This document shows positions 44,126 through 52,466 of a stretch of DNA of 64,000 nucleotides, in pieces (within the stretch, counting starts at the first letter, position 1; each line of letters begins with the position of its first letter). The translations under genes were made by a program, and so were the position numbers. Source of the stretch: Clostridium oryzae (GTDB lineage: Bacteria > Bacillota > Clostridia > Clostridiales > Clostridiaceae); NCBI RefSeq assembly GCF_002029235.1, contig NZ_MZGV01000016.1, forward strand, positions 1-64,000, read 5' to 3'. The notes under the pieces were generated by a model. That model had not been told where the DNA came from and ran no database searches. It saw only the letters and a program-made list of their open reading frames with translations.

Positions 44126-44812
44126 TTAAATATTTCGTAGCAATTCTGGTTTAAGCATAGTTGATAATTTACTAAAGGGTATTCTTATCACTGGTATATC
44201 AGAAGGGGAAAAACCTATTTCGTTAAAACCCAAAAATATAACTAAGTTATTTCCATCTAAATAAAAGGACTGATTATCTGAAATACCTTTAAATGAAGTG
44301 TTTTTATCAAGGCTGTTTAATATCTCTGTGTTTATGGCTTTTTTATAGTCAGTGCCAGGTTTAAATAAATCTTGCAGTTGGAGGGATCTTCCAGAGTCTA
44401 GTCCATAATTATAGCTTGCTCTTATATAATATGAAATGCCGTCAATTATTTCAGTATATATAAGAGATAAGCTTATTAGATTATTCTTATTGTAAGAGAT
44501 TGAATAGGTGTTCGATATTTGAAATGGAATTACCGGTTTATTCTGGGTTTTTTTAGTCGCAGCATTTTCAGAAGCTGCATTTTCCATTTGACGTTTAAAT
44601 TCCAATATATCATTTTCTAGGTTAGAATTAATATAGGATAATACCCTTGGATTAGTGCTGCCTTTAAGTACAGGTATTCTTAAGTTACCCTTTATCTCAT
44701 CGTTAGAAAAATTCATATCACGTGAATCTGCAGTTACTGCGTTGTCAGGGACATTTCGCAAGAGCTGCATATAAGGACAATTTGAACAATAAGAAGGTGT
44801 ATAATTATACAT
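44126..44812 (-). CDS. DUF3298/DUF4163 domain protein
   Basis: A 228-residue protein. Residues 35-110 (NLRIPVLKGSTNPRVLSYINSNLENDILEFK) fit the DUF4163-like part. The second half (YYIRASYNYGLDSGRSLQLQDLFKPGTDYKKAINTEIL; GFNEIGFSPSDIPVIRIPFSKL) fits DUF3298, a pair seen in RsiV- and PdaC-like proteins that bind lysozyme or glycan. This member lacks a signal peptide or membrane anchor and starts with a Cys-containing segment (YCSNCPYM). RBS is AAGGAG. It is a single gene. Cytoplasmic location is therefore odd for the family. Confidence 0.75.
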   Translation of the reverse strand: MYNYTPSYCSNCPYMQLLRNVPDNAVTADSRDMNFSNDEIKGNLRIPVLKGSTNPRVLSYINSNLENDILEFKRQMENAASENAATKKTQNKPVIPFQISNTYSISYNKNNLISLSLIYTEIIDGISYYIRASYNYGLDSGRSLQLQDLFKPGTDYKKAINTEILNSLDKNTSFKGISDNQSFYLDGNNLVIFLGFNEIGFSPSDIPVIRIPFSKLSTMLKPELLRNI

Positions 44813-44879
44813 AAAATGCTCCTTAATAAAAGATTACATATTACTATATGATGTAGATTTAGTTAACGTTACATATTAT

Positions 44880-45246
44880 AAATATAAGACGAACTAAATG
44901 CTCTAGACGAAATATTTAAGAGAAAGTGCATTAAATAGTTATGAGAGTTAAGAGTAAAGAGAAAAGAGTAAAGAGAAGGTTAAAATTCAGCAGGGCTGAA
45001 TTTTGATTGTATAGATGATCCTAATTATTTTAATAGTCCTTTTGTAATACTAGGTAAGTCTTAGTTTTAAAAAGTTATAGCCGATAATCAAATTTAAATT
45101 CTCAGAAATTCTGCACAGCAGAATTTCTTCCTTCACTTTTCTCTCTACTCTTTACTCTTTTCTCTTACCTCTTAGCTATTTAAAGCATGCACTAACTACT
45201 AAATATTATCTCCTTTTAATTCACTTTCTTAGTTCGTCTTATATTT
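44880..45246. mobile_element. MITE-like element copy C, intact termini
   Basis: The best preserved copy: AAATATAAGACGAACTAA (44880-44897) and its exact complement at 45229-45246; the match extends one base outward. Subterminal AGAAAGTGCATTAAAT is partly mirrored near the right end. The inside holds mirror purine/pyrimidine tracts and two terminator-like hairpins. No coding frame. The right terminal repeat reads into the flavoprotein gene at 45229-46509, whose last codons it encodes. No clear target-site duplication was found. Confidence 0.8.
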
Positions 45247-46509
45247 AGTTGCAGCATATTTTCCGGCAGCGTACCCTGAGCTCCAAGCCCACTGAAGATT
45301 GAAACCTCCGCAGTCTCCGTCTACATCTAATACCTCACCAGCCAAATACAAATTAGGACATAATTTTGATTCAAGGGTATCTGCATTGATCTCATTAGTA
45401 TTTACACCGCCGCAGGTAACCTGAGCGTTTCTAAATCCATTGGTATCTGACACATGAAATTCCCAGCCTTTTAGCAATCCAATTATATTATCTTGTTCTT
45501 CCCAGGTAATGCTATCTATAGTTTTGTGTAGATCCGTTACTCCAGCTTCCTTTAAAATAGGAATTATAAGCTTTTTATTCACTATACCAATAAAAGATTC
45601 AGAAATACTTCTATATGGAAACAATGCTTTATGCGTTTCTATAAGGTTAATTAGAGTTTCTTCTGAATATTCCGGAAGTATATTTACTTCTAGCGTAACT
45701 TTTTTCTTCTTATTTAAATTTACGGATGCTATTCTGCTAAGCTGCAGAATAGGAGGTCCCGATATACCATAGTCTGTAAAAAGTATTTCTCCTTTTTCTT
45801 CCATTAAACTTTTATTTTCAACCAGAATTTTAACGGCCCCTTCAAATTTTACACCTGACATTGCTTTCAATCCTTTATAATCTAACTTCAACTGAACTAG
45901 GGCTGGTAAAGGAGTTACAATAGAATGCCCCAAGCTTTTGGCAAGGGTATAACCAGAACCATCAGATCCAGTATTTGAAGCAGATTTGCCGCCTGTACAT
46001 AATACTATTTTATTACACGAATAGTAATCTTGCCTGCCTTCAGAACTAGTTGTTATTTTAAATAAACTGCCTTTATGGTCTATGTTTACTACCTTAGTGT
46101 TGTTGTATATTGGAATTTTTCTATCTTCAATAGCGAATCTAAGTATATCAAGTACAGATGAAGCTTGAAGCGAAAGAGGATACATTTTACCATTGTCCAT
46201 AGTAGTGAAAGGAAGACCAAGACTGTAAAAAAAATCTTTTGTGTCTTGCACAGTAAAATTATTTAGACAAGGCAAATAAAAATTTTCACTGGAGCTGTGG
46301 TAAGGACAAGAAACTTGTGATTTACTACTGAGAAAATCTTCTATTAAGGTGTTAGAGATATTACAGCGTCCATTTCCTGTAGTGAGAAGCTTCTTACCAA
46401 TTCGATCATTGCTTTCTATCAAAGCTACATCAGCACCATAATCTTTTGCTGTAAGTGCTGCTATTACTCCAGAAGCTCCGGCACCAACAACGATAATATC
46501 ATGTTTCAT
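45229..46509 (-). CDS. HI0933-family FAD-dependent oxidoreductase
   Basis: A 426-residue flavoprotein. The FAD dinucleotide motif is VGAGASGVIAA (about 6-16). KKLLTTGNGRCNISN (about 44-58), VLCTGGKSASNTGSDGSGY and the C-terminal NLYLAGEVLDVDGDCGGFNLQWAWSSGYAAGK are typical of the HI0933/YhiN/BaiN group. The reaction is unsettled for most members. The last five residues (KYKTN) and the stop codon are encoded by the terminal inverted repeat of MITE copy C, so the original C-terminus was altered by insertion. The conserved FAD-binding end is intact, so activity is probably retained. A foldback element lies upstream. Confidence 0.87.
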   Translation of the reverse strand: MKHDIIVVGAGASGVIAALTAKDYGADVALIESNDRIGKKLLTTGNGRCNISNTLIEDFLSSKSQVSCPYHSSSENFYLPCLNNFTVQDTKDFFYSLGLPFTTMDNGKMYPLSLQASSVLDILRFAIEDRKIPIYNNTKVVNIDHKGSLFKITTSSEGRQDYYSCNKIVLCTGGKSASNTGSDGSGYTLAKSLGHSIVTPLPALVQLKLDYKGLKAMSGVKFEGAVKILVENKSLMEEKGEILFTDYGISGPPILQLSRIASVNLNKKKKVTLEVNILPEYSEETLINLIETHKALFPYRSISESFIGIVNKKLIIPILKEAGVTDLHKTIDSITWEEQDNIIGLLKGWEFHVSDTNGFRNAQVTCGGVNTNEINADTLESKLCPNLYLAGEVLDVDGDCGGFNLQWAWSSGYAAGKYAATKYKTN

Positions 46510-46534
46510 ACTATATCATTCCTCGTTTTTTAGT

Positions 46535-46650
46535 TATATAAGTTGCAATAAAGTTCTTACATTATGGCTTCTAAAATATCACTGCTGAATCGGTTCGACC
46601 CTAGGATTTTTTAGAAGTCAGAATGTATTAGAACTTTCACAACTTATATA
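46535..46650. repeat. Foldback element upstream of the HI0933 gene
   Basis: About 116 bp. The ends TATATAAGTTG (46535-46545) and CAACTTATATA (46640-46650) are exact complements. Inside, AAAGTTCT/AGAACTTT, ACATT/GAATGT and GGCTTCTAAAA/TTTTAGAAGTC also pair imperfectly. It could be a small MITE of a second type or a large leader hairpin of the minus-strand gene. A further imperfect repeat (GAGTAATGAGGA/TTCATTACT) follows at about 46670-46730. Confidence 0.55.
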
Positions 46651-46881
46651 GTTATGAATTATGAATGAGTAATGAGGATTACAGATGAAATTCTGATGTG
46701 CAAAATTTTTATCTTCATTACTAATTCCTCAAATTGTATTAATTTATTTTAGCATAGCGAAACAGTCATTGCAAAATATCAGTGTCAGTTAATCAATGAC
46801 AAAAAAAATACCGAATAGTGGTTAAATTGCCATACACCAAATTATTATTACAACCTATTTTGAAAAATAATAAAAAATGTG

Positions 46882-46910
46882 TTGACACTCATAGTTTTTT
46901 CTTGTATTAT
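46882..46910 (+). promoter_or_regulatory. tRNA operon promoter
   Basis: TTGACA (46882-46887), 17 bp, TATTAT (46905-46910), 52 bp before the first tRNA. This consensus -35 with exact spacing suits a strong stable-RNA promoter. Confidence 0.85.
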
Positions 46911-46962
46911 ATTAAATGTCGAGTTTGCCGGATAGTTTTTAGAAACGGTACACTTAAAGTGA

Positions 46963-47035
46963 GGCTCCTTGGTCAAGCGGTCTAAGACACCACCCTTTCA
47001 CGGTGGTAACAGGGGTTCGATTCCCCTAGGAGTCA
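46963..47035 (+). tRNA. tRNA-Glu (TTC), copy 1
   Basis: 73 nt. Acceptor GGCTCCT/AGGAGTC, anticodon stem CCACC/GGTGG with loop CTTTCAC (anticodon TTC), T arm GGGGTTCGATTCCCC. CCA is not encoded. Confidence 0.95.
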
Positions 47036-47045
47036 TTTGGAATAT

Positions 47046-47121
47046 GGGCGCATAGCTCAGCTGGGAGAGCATCTGCCTTACAAGCAGAGGGTCACAGGTT
47101 CGAGCCCTGTTGTGCCCACCA
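47046..47121 (+). tRNA. tRNA-Val (TAC), copy 1
   Basis: 76 nt including encoded CCA. Acceptor GGGCGCA/TGTGCCC, anticodon loop CTTACAA (TAC), T arm ACAGGTTCGAGCCCTGT. Confidence 0.95.
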
Positions 47122-47139
47122 TGTTTCAAAATTTAACGC

Positions 47140-47216
47140 GGCTCAGTAGCTCAGCTGGTTAGAGTGCTGGCCTGTCACGCCAGAGGTCGAGGGTTCGATC
47201 CCCTTCTGAGTCGCCA
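47140..47216 (+). tRNA. tRNA-Asp (GTC), copy 1
   Basis: 77 nt including CCA. Acceptor GGCTCAG/CTGAGTC, anticodon stem CTGGC/GCCAG, loop CTGTCAC (GTC), G at the discriminator position. Confidence 0.95.
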
Positions 47217-47232
47217 TTTTAAAACTTAATAA

Positions 47233-47305
47233 GGCTCCTTGGTCAAGCGGTCTAAGACACCACCCTTTCACGGTGGTAACAGGGGTTCGATTCCCCTAGG
47301 AGTCA
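47233..47305 (+). tRNA. tRNA-Glu (TTC), copy 2
   Basis: Identical to the first tRNA-Glu over all 73 nt; CCA is not encoded. It begins the second Glu-Val-Asp unit. Confidence 0.95.
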
Positions 47306-47314
47306 TTGAAATAT

Positions 47315-47390
47315 GGGCGCATAGCTCAGCTGGGAGAGCATCTGCCTTACAAGCAGAGGGTCACAGGTTCGAGCCCTGTTGTGCCCACCA
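47315..47390 (+). tRNA. tRNA-Val (TAC), copy 2
   Basis: Identical to the first tRNA-Val, with encoded CCA. The spacer after it (TGTTTCAAAATTTA) also repeats that after copy 1. Confidence 0.95.
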
Positions 47391-47410
47391 TGTTTCAAAA
47401 TTTATAATGC

Positions 47411-47487
47411 GGCTCAGTAGCTCAGCTGGTTAGAGTGCCGGCCTGTCACGCCGGAGGTCGAGGGTTCGATCCCCTTCTGAGTCGCCA
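47411..47487 (+). tRNA. tRNA-Asp (GTC), copy 2
   Basis: Same as copy 1 except the outer anticodon-stem pairs: GCCGGCC/GCCGGAG here, GCTGGCC/GCCAGAG in copy 1. The T to C change is matched by A to G, a compensating pair. Confidence 0.95.
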
Positions 47488-47488
47488 T

Positions 47489-47560
47489 GCTGGCATGGCT
47501 CAACGGTAGAGCAGCTGACTTGTAATCAGCAGGTTGTAGGTTCGATTCCTATTGCCAGCT
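47489..47560 (+). tRNA. tRNA-Thr (TGT)
   Basis: 72 nt. Acceptor GCTGGCA/TGCCAGC, anticodon stem GCTGA/TCAGC with loop CTTGTAA (TGT), discriminator T. CCA is not encoded. One base separates it from tRNA-Asp. Confidence 0.93.
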
Positions 47561-47572
47561 TACGTCGAAGAG

Positions 47573-47618
47573 ATTGTTGTGAGATTAATAAATATTAGTT
47601 TCACAACAATTTTTTTTG
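47573..47618 (+). terminator. tRNA operon terminator
   Basis: ATTGTTGTGA..ATTAATA pairs with TATTAGT.TCACAACAAT, followed by eight T. Confidence 0.9.
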
Positions 47619-47621
47619 CTT

Positions 47622-47800
47622 ATTGTGGATAACTTTTAATTAATATTAAGATACACCACTAAATAGGAAAAAATGTGGTCACTAAATGAAAAAACGGTAC
47701 AGCGTGTTTGCGAAGAAGTTAAAAAGAAACGGTAATATATTTTGAAGTTAGTGAATTAAGATGTTAAGGCAACAGAAGTAATAAAATAAAAATATTATAT
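47622..47800 (+). repeat. Block of about 180 bp preceding hairpin element copy 3, with DnaA box
   Basis: Matches 5954-6140 along its length (GTGGATAACTTTT, TACAGCGTG, GAAGAAGTTAAAAAGAAAC, TTAGTGAA, AATAAAATAAAA). It starts with TGTGGATAA (47624-47632), a perfect DnaA box in reverse. It begins only a few bases after the tRNA terminator. Confidence 0.55.
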
Positions 47801-48013
47801 AAAGATTAAGAGATATGGCATAAAAAAGATTACATCCGAAGTCGGCATTTGGAGCGAATTTAGCAATTACCCATGTCTTTTAGGTAAATTTTCGTTAAGA
47901 TGGCGAATTGTTTGAGGCGAAGCCGAGTTATGAGCCATTAGGAAATTTGCCTAAAAGATGTGGTGTAATTGCTTAATGAACGGAATTAGCCTACGTAGGA
48001 TGTAATCTTTTTT
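47801..48013 (+). ncRNA. Long hairpin element, copy 3 (candidate structured RNA)
   Basis: Very similar to copy 1 but with paired substitutions. The basal stem is AGATTACATCC (47827-47837) with GGATGTAATCT (47998-48008). TAGCAATTAC pairs with GTAATTGCTTA, where copy 1 has TAGTAATTAC with GTAATTACTTA. TCTTTTAGG pairs with CCTAAAAGA, where copy 1 has TCTTTGAGG with CCTCAAAGA. The apical GGCGAAGCC hairpin is also kept. A T-run ends it. It lies between the tRNA operon and the M16 protease gene. Confidence 0.55.
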
Positions 48014-48143
48014 ACTTTTAATCATTTTTAGAATTATAAACGTTATTTAATATGGGTCCCTCTAGTAGGATAGTAGATAAATCCTCTCCCAATAAGAAAT
48101 AAGTAAAAATTTTATGCTATTTTACAATAACAAGGAGGTTCAT

Positions 48144-51038
48144 ATGAAATTTTTAAAACGAAAAATGATTTTTGTATTGACAACTGCTTTAGTGTTGCAG
48201 GGTGTTAATATAGTGCCTGTACATGCCAAAGCTTCTAGAAATACTACAGGAAATGGGTTTAAACTTGTTAAGAAAAACTATGTGAGTGCTATAAAATCAA
48301 CTGTTATGCAGTATGAGCATGTGAAAAGTGGAGCAAAGCTAGTGTATTTAAAAAATGATGATTCTAATAAAACTTTTTCCGTAAGCTTTCGAACTTTACC
48401 GTCAGACAATACAGGGATAAACCATATCCTTGAACATTCGGTCTTGGATGGATCAAAAAAGTATCCAGTCAACAATCTTATTTTGAATATGGCAAATCAA
48501 TCCTTGTGCAGTGACATTAATGCATATACGCAGAATGATTATACTGATTATCATTTTTCAAGCCGCAACGACAAGGATTTTATGAATTGCTTAGATGTTA
48601 TGATGGATTCGGTATTTCATCCTAGAGTACTTAAAAATAGAAATATATTTCTTCAGGAAGCTGGTCATTATGAACTTAATAAAGAAAAAAACAAGGCAAA
48701 TTATAATGGTATAGTTTATAACGAGGTGCGTGGAAAGATGGGCAGCAGTTTCGAAAAGCTTTGTGAAAAATCTGTGGAATCAGTGTTTGAGCGTACGACA
48801 TATAAATGGGATGCTGGAGGGACTACAGAAAGCATACCCGATGCAAAATACAGTGATTTAGTAAAGGCTTATAATAAGTATTATAAACCTTCTAACAGCA
48901 TTATATATTTATATGGGAAATTAGATATTGATAAGGTACTTAAATATTTGAATAATAATTATTTAAGCAAATATACAAAGGAGAAGGTAAATGCAAAAGC
49001 AGCCATTGAAGAGCCTTTTAAGCGCCAAAAAGAAAAGACTTATTACTATTATGCAGGAAAAGAAAAATCTACTAGTAATAATACATATTTTGCGATGAAT
49101 TATGTGATTGATATGCGTAAGAATTATGATGTAGAGAAGACTTTTGATGGATTATTATATGACGCTATATATTCTAAATTGAATAATGCGGCTAAGAACA
49201 AGGGACTTGGCAAGATTACTATTGGTCTTACTGGCGGTGGTGCTATGCAGAAGGTCTTTACTATTGCAAGTGGGAAATTACCCTACGAGAAAAAGGCTGC
49301 TTTTAGGAATGTAATTAATACTACCTTGAACAGTATAGTAAAAAGTGGTCTAAGTAAAAGTTATATAAAGTCATTGCTGAATTCTTACAGCAATCAGCAA
49401 GAGGGAGAGTATAAGACTTCGCGTGGAATGGATTTAAATACAGATGTAATAAACTCATGGCTTAATAATGGAAATATAACTTCATATCTTGATGATAGAT
49501 ATATAAAGATATTAAAAAAGGAATTAAAAGAGAAATATATTGAAAATATGATTAAAGAGTATATTTTAAACAATAAATTTAGTTCATTTGTTACACTAAA
49601 GGCGAAGGCAGGAGAGGATCCTAACGATAGAGGCACTATTAATATTAATGCATTATCAAAAAAGCGAATAAGCAGAATAATTAATGATGAAAAGAATATG
49701 AAGAAGTGGCAAAGCGAGGCTGGTTCTGAAAAAGCTCTTTCAACACTGCCTGTACTTAGTGTTTCAGATATAAAAGCTAAAAAGCCTGATATAAATATCA
49801 GCGAGGATAGTGATGGAGTAAAGATGATGTTTACGCCTGTAAATGCAGGTAAAGCTTCATCCCTAAGCATGTATTTTGATACATCGATGATAGAGAAAGA
49901 TAAAATTCCATATATTAATTTAATGTGTGCTATTTTAAATAAGGATAGTAGTAATGTTGGATTTGAACCGTATGCTTTCGAAAAGTTTGATGATGCTGAA
50001 AAGATTTCTCCTAAAATAGTTGCTAGATTTTCAGGAAGCTATGATAAATTAGAAAAAGCATTAGAATCATTAAAAGGGATGATGACAAAGGCAAAATTTA
50101 GCGATAAAAAAATGGTAAAGGACCAGCTTAAGGCTTCTTGCGATATAGCAAAGCAATATGCACCAACAAACCACGGCCTTTCATATTTATCTGAAACAGA
50201 CAGATATAATGATGATTTGTCAGGATTAGGTTACTATAATTTCGCTAATAAGCTCCATATGGATTTCGATTCAAAATGGGGAGAAACTGAGAAAAATCTT
50301 CAGGATGTTTATGATAGAATCTTTAATAGGAATAATCTTATTATCGGATTTGCAGGAACCAAAGAAGGCTATTCGAGTTTGAAACTAAAGCTTCCGGACT
50401 TTCTTAAGAGTATAAAATATTACAAATATACACCAATTGATTATAATTGTGAAGATAATGTAAAAAATGAGGCTTTTATTGATGATTCTCAAAATATAGA
50501 TAGTATATTTTTAGAATATAATATAAGAAAGCTAGGATACGAATACAATGGTAAAGTATATGTTATGGGAGCTATAGCTAACGAATATTTAACCAATAAA
50601 ATACGCCAGACAGGCGGTTACGGCGGCAGAATGAAGGCAGAAAGTGATGGGAATATTTATTTACAAGCAGGGGATGTATCTGATATCGACAGCATATTTT
50701 CTATATTTAAAGCATTACCTTTATATTTAAAAAATTTTAAAGCAGATAAACATGTGCTGCTTAGGTATAAGATAAGCGCAATCAAAGAATTGTTATATGA
50801 AGATTCTCCAATGGAACAGGCTATACAGAATCAGGAGGATGCGGTAGAAGGAAAGACAGCAGCTGATTATGAACGAGAAATAAAGCAGGTTATGGCTACA
50901 AAAGATAAAGATATACGGGATATGTCTTCCATAATACAGGGAATCATTAAACAAAATGTGTTTTTTGTAATTGGTAATAAAGATAAAATTAATGCTAATA
51001 AGGATATATTTACGAATATAATTGATATAAATGAATAA
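48144..51038 (+). CDS. Secreted M16C (insulinase/PreP-like) metallopeptidase
   Basis: About 964 residues. A signal peptide (MKFLKRKMIFVLTTALVLQG.., cleavage near VHA, residue 28) precedes an M16 fold. The inverted zinc motif HILEH is at residues 94-98, with the distal Glu in NGIVYNEVRGKM. The long body with an M16C-associated region and the C-terminal RQTGGYGGRMKAESDG (substrate-binding Arg/Tyr-like segment) fit the single-chain, two-half peptidasome type. It would degrade peptides outside the cell. ATG 48144 has AAGGAGG; the frame opens at 48114 without a site. It is monocistronic with a perfect terminator. Confidence 0.87.
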   Translation: MKFLKRKMIFVLTTALVLQGVNIVPVHAKASRNTTGNGFKLVKKNYVSAIKSTVMQYEHVKSGAKLVYLKNDDSNKTFSVSFRTLPSDNTGINHILEHSVLDGSKKYPVNNLILNMANQSLCSDINAYTQNDYTDYHFSSRNDKDFMNCLDVMMDSVFHPRVLKNRNIFLQEAGHYELNKEKNKANYNGIVYNEVRGKMGSSFEKLCEKSVESVFERTTYKWDAGGTTESIPDAKYSDLVKAYNKYYKPSNSIIYLYGKLDIDKVLKYLNNNYLSKYTKEKVNAKAAIEEPFKRQKEKTYYYYAGKEKSTSNNTYFAMNYVIDMRKNYDVEKTFDGLLYDAIYSKLNNAAKNKGLGKITIGLTGGGAMQKVFTIASGKLPYEKKAAFRNVINTTLNSIVKSGLSKSYIKSLLNSYSNQQEGEYKTSRGMDLNTDVINSWLNNGNITSYLDDRYIKILKKELKEKYIENMIKEYILNNKFSSFVTLKAKAGEDPNDRGTININALSKKRISRIINDEKNMKKWQSEAGSEKALSTLPVLSVSDIKAKKPDINISEDSDGVKMMFTPVNAGKASSLSMYFDTSMIEKDKIPYINLMCAILNKDSSNVGFEPYAFEKFDDAEKISPKIVARFSGSYDKLEKALESLKGMMTKAKFSDKKMVKDQLKASCDIAKQYAPTNHGLSYLSETDRYNDDLSGLGYYNFANKLHMDFDSKWGETEKNLQDVYDRIFNRNNLIIGFAGTKEGYSSLKLKLPDFLKSIKYYKYTPIDYNCEDNVKNEAFIDDSQNIDSIFLEYNIRKLGYEYNGKVYVMGAIANEYLTNKIRQTGGYGGRMKAESDGNIYLQAGDVSDIDSIFSIFKALPLYLKNFKADKHVLLRYKISAIKELLYEDSPMEQAIQNQEDAVEGKTAADYEREIKQVMATKDKDIRDMSSIIQGIIKQNVFFVIGNKDKINANKDIFTNIIDINE

Positions 51039-51054
51039 TAGATTAAATTTACAA

Positions 51055-51086
51055 AAACAGGTATCTATGAGGATACCTGTTTTTTC
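51055..51086 (+). terminator. Terminator after the M16 peptidase gene
   Basis: AAAACAGGTATC with GATACCTGTTTTTT. Confidence 0.9.
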
Positions 51087-51173
51087 GATATTATATATAA
51101 GTTTTGCATGCTTAAATCATTTATTACTTATAGAACGTTATATAGTATAGGGGACCTATTGGGAGGAGAGCAA

Positions 51174-51698
51174 ATGACACAGGAAGATGAGTTACTACGA
51201 AAAAATAAAAATGGTGATGGGACATGCCTAGATGAGTTAGTTACTATTTATTATTCAGATATATTTCGTTACTGTTTATGGCATACTTCAAGCCGGCAGG
51301 CGGCAGAAGACGCAACTCAGGAAACGTTCCTAAAAATAATACGATACTTTGATACATACATTCATCACGGAAAATTTAAAGCCTACATCTATAAAGTGGC
51401 TTCGAATGTATGTGTTGATCTATGGAGAAAAAAAGAAGCAGAAGCATTGCCGGAGGATCTTTTGTACATAGAAGCAGGGTTTGAGCAGACGGAATTTGAT
51501 GTTGATATGATAAGGCTGGTACAAAAACTGCCCAAGGAGCAAAGGGAAATTATATTATTGAGATTTGCTCAGGATTTATCTATAAGGGAAATTGCGGAGG
51601 TTGAAAACATACCACTTAGAACAGCACAGTCAAGGCTCAGGGCGGCACTTAAGCAGATTAAAAAAAGTATTAATGCGGGAGGTAAAAAGCGTGAATAA
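51174..51698 (+). CDS. ECF-type sigma-70 family factor
   Basis: About 174 residues. Region 2 has YYSDIFRYCLWHTSSRQAAEDATQETFLKIIRYFDTY (DNA melting and core contact). Region 4 has LPKEQREIILLRFAQDLSIREIAEVENIPLRTAQSRLRAALKQIKK. No region 1 or 3, so it is an ECF factor. ATG 51174 is chosen for GGGAGGAG at 5 nt; the frame opens at 51108. Its stop overlaps the next gene start, and the following genes encode an ABC exporter, so the factor probably drives its own operon under envelope stress. The next gene is the natural anti-sigma candidate. Confidence 0.88.
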   Translation: MTQEDELLRKNKNGDGTCLDELVTIYYSDIFRYCLWHTSSRQAAEDATQETFLKIIRYFDTYIHHGKFKAYIYKVASNVCVDLWRKKEAEALPEDLLYIEAGFEQTEFDVDMIRLVQKLPKEQREIILLRFAQDLSIREIAEVENIPLRTAQSRLRAALKQIKKSINAGGKKRE

Positions 51699-52464
51699 AA
51701 AATTGTGTTCGGATTTGAAAAAAGCTCTTAATGTATCTCCGATATGCTCGGATAAGCATATTAAAGAGACTATAAGCATGGTGAGCTATAAATATAAAAG
51801 CTACAAACGAAAAGAACGAATTGGTTATTTGGAGTTTCTGCTTCGCCAGATTCAATTTGTAGGAAGAAAGATATGGTTGTGTCAGGGGATAGTGTTGTTT
51901 TTTATGTGCTGGCTGATTAATGTAGTGTTCGGAGATGATTTTGAATATATTGTAACCCGTCATATTCCAGAATTTCTATGCTTGTATGCAGTTATAATTA
52001 CAATGGCTGTTATACCATTTCTAGAAAGATCACAGCAGCATAGAATGTATGAAGTAGAATTAGCAACACGTATGTCAATTTCTAGATTAATTTGCAGCAA
52101 GTTGATTATTATAGCTGTTGGAGATTTTGTATTCTTGTTTGCGGTTGCTTTTATTGTTGTGAATAGAATGAGCATATCAGTCCCATTTACAATATTGTAT
52201 TTGTTGCTGCCTTTATTAATGTCGAGCTGTGGCTGTATTTTTATTCTAAGCAGGCAGAAACAGCATAGTGTTTTTAACAGTGAGGTTTTCTGCGTATTCT
52301 TATTATTGTTGCAAATCAAGGTCTTTACATTAATGCCTAATGCTTATTCTGAGACTGCTTTAATAGCTTTGAGCATATTTGTATTTGTTTTTGCAATAAC
52401 ACTTGTTATACAAATATGGAGATTGATAAATAGGACTACAGCAATCAGATTGGAAGTGGTATAA
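51691..52464 (+). CDS. Membrane protein encoded with ECF sigma factor
   Basis: About 257 residues, start GTG with GGGAGG at 9 nt, overlapping the sigma gene stop by 8 bp. A charged cytoplasmic N-terminal region of about 70 residues (SDLKKALNVSPICSDKHIKETISMV...) is followed by six hydrophobic helices in pairs. The arrangement, a soluble N-terminus sensed by the sigma factor plus membrane part, fits an anti-sigma factor. The six-helix part also resembles an ABC-2 permease without the usual loops. I do not recognise a named family. It precedes the ATPase gene by 2 bp. Confidence 0.7.
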   Translation: MNKKLCSDLKKALNVSPICSDKHIKETISMVSYKYKSYKRKERIGYLEFLLRQIQFVGRKIWLCQGIVLFFMCWLINVVFGDDFEYIVTRHIPEFLCLYAVIITMAVIPFLERSQQHRMYEVELATRMSISRLICSKLIIIAVGDFVFLFAVAFIVVNRMSISVPFTILYLLLPLLMSSCGCIFILSRQKQHSVFNSEVFCVFLLLLQIKVFTLMPNAYSETALIALSIFVFVFAITLVIQIWRLINRTTAIRLEVV

Positions 52465-52466
52465 CC

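Noticed and set aside
47239..47433. 64-codon open frame on the plus strand
   Set aside because: It lies entirely over the second tRNA-Glu and tRNA-Val genes; its Cys/His/Arg composition comes from tRNA sequence.
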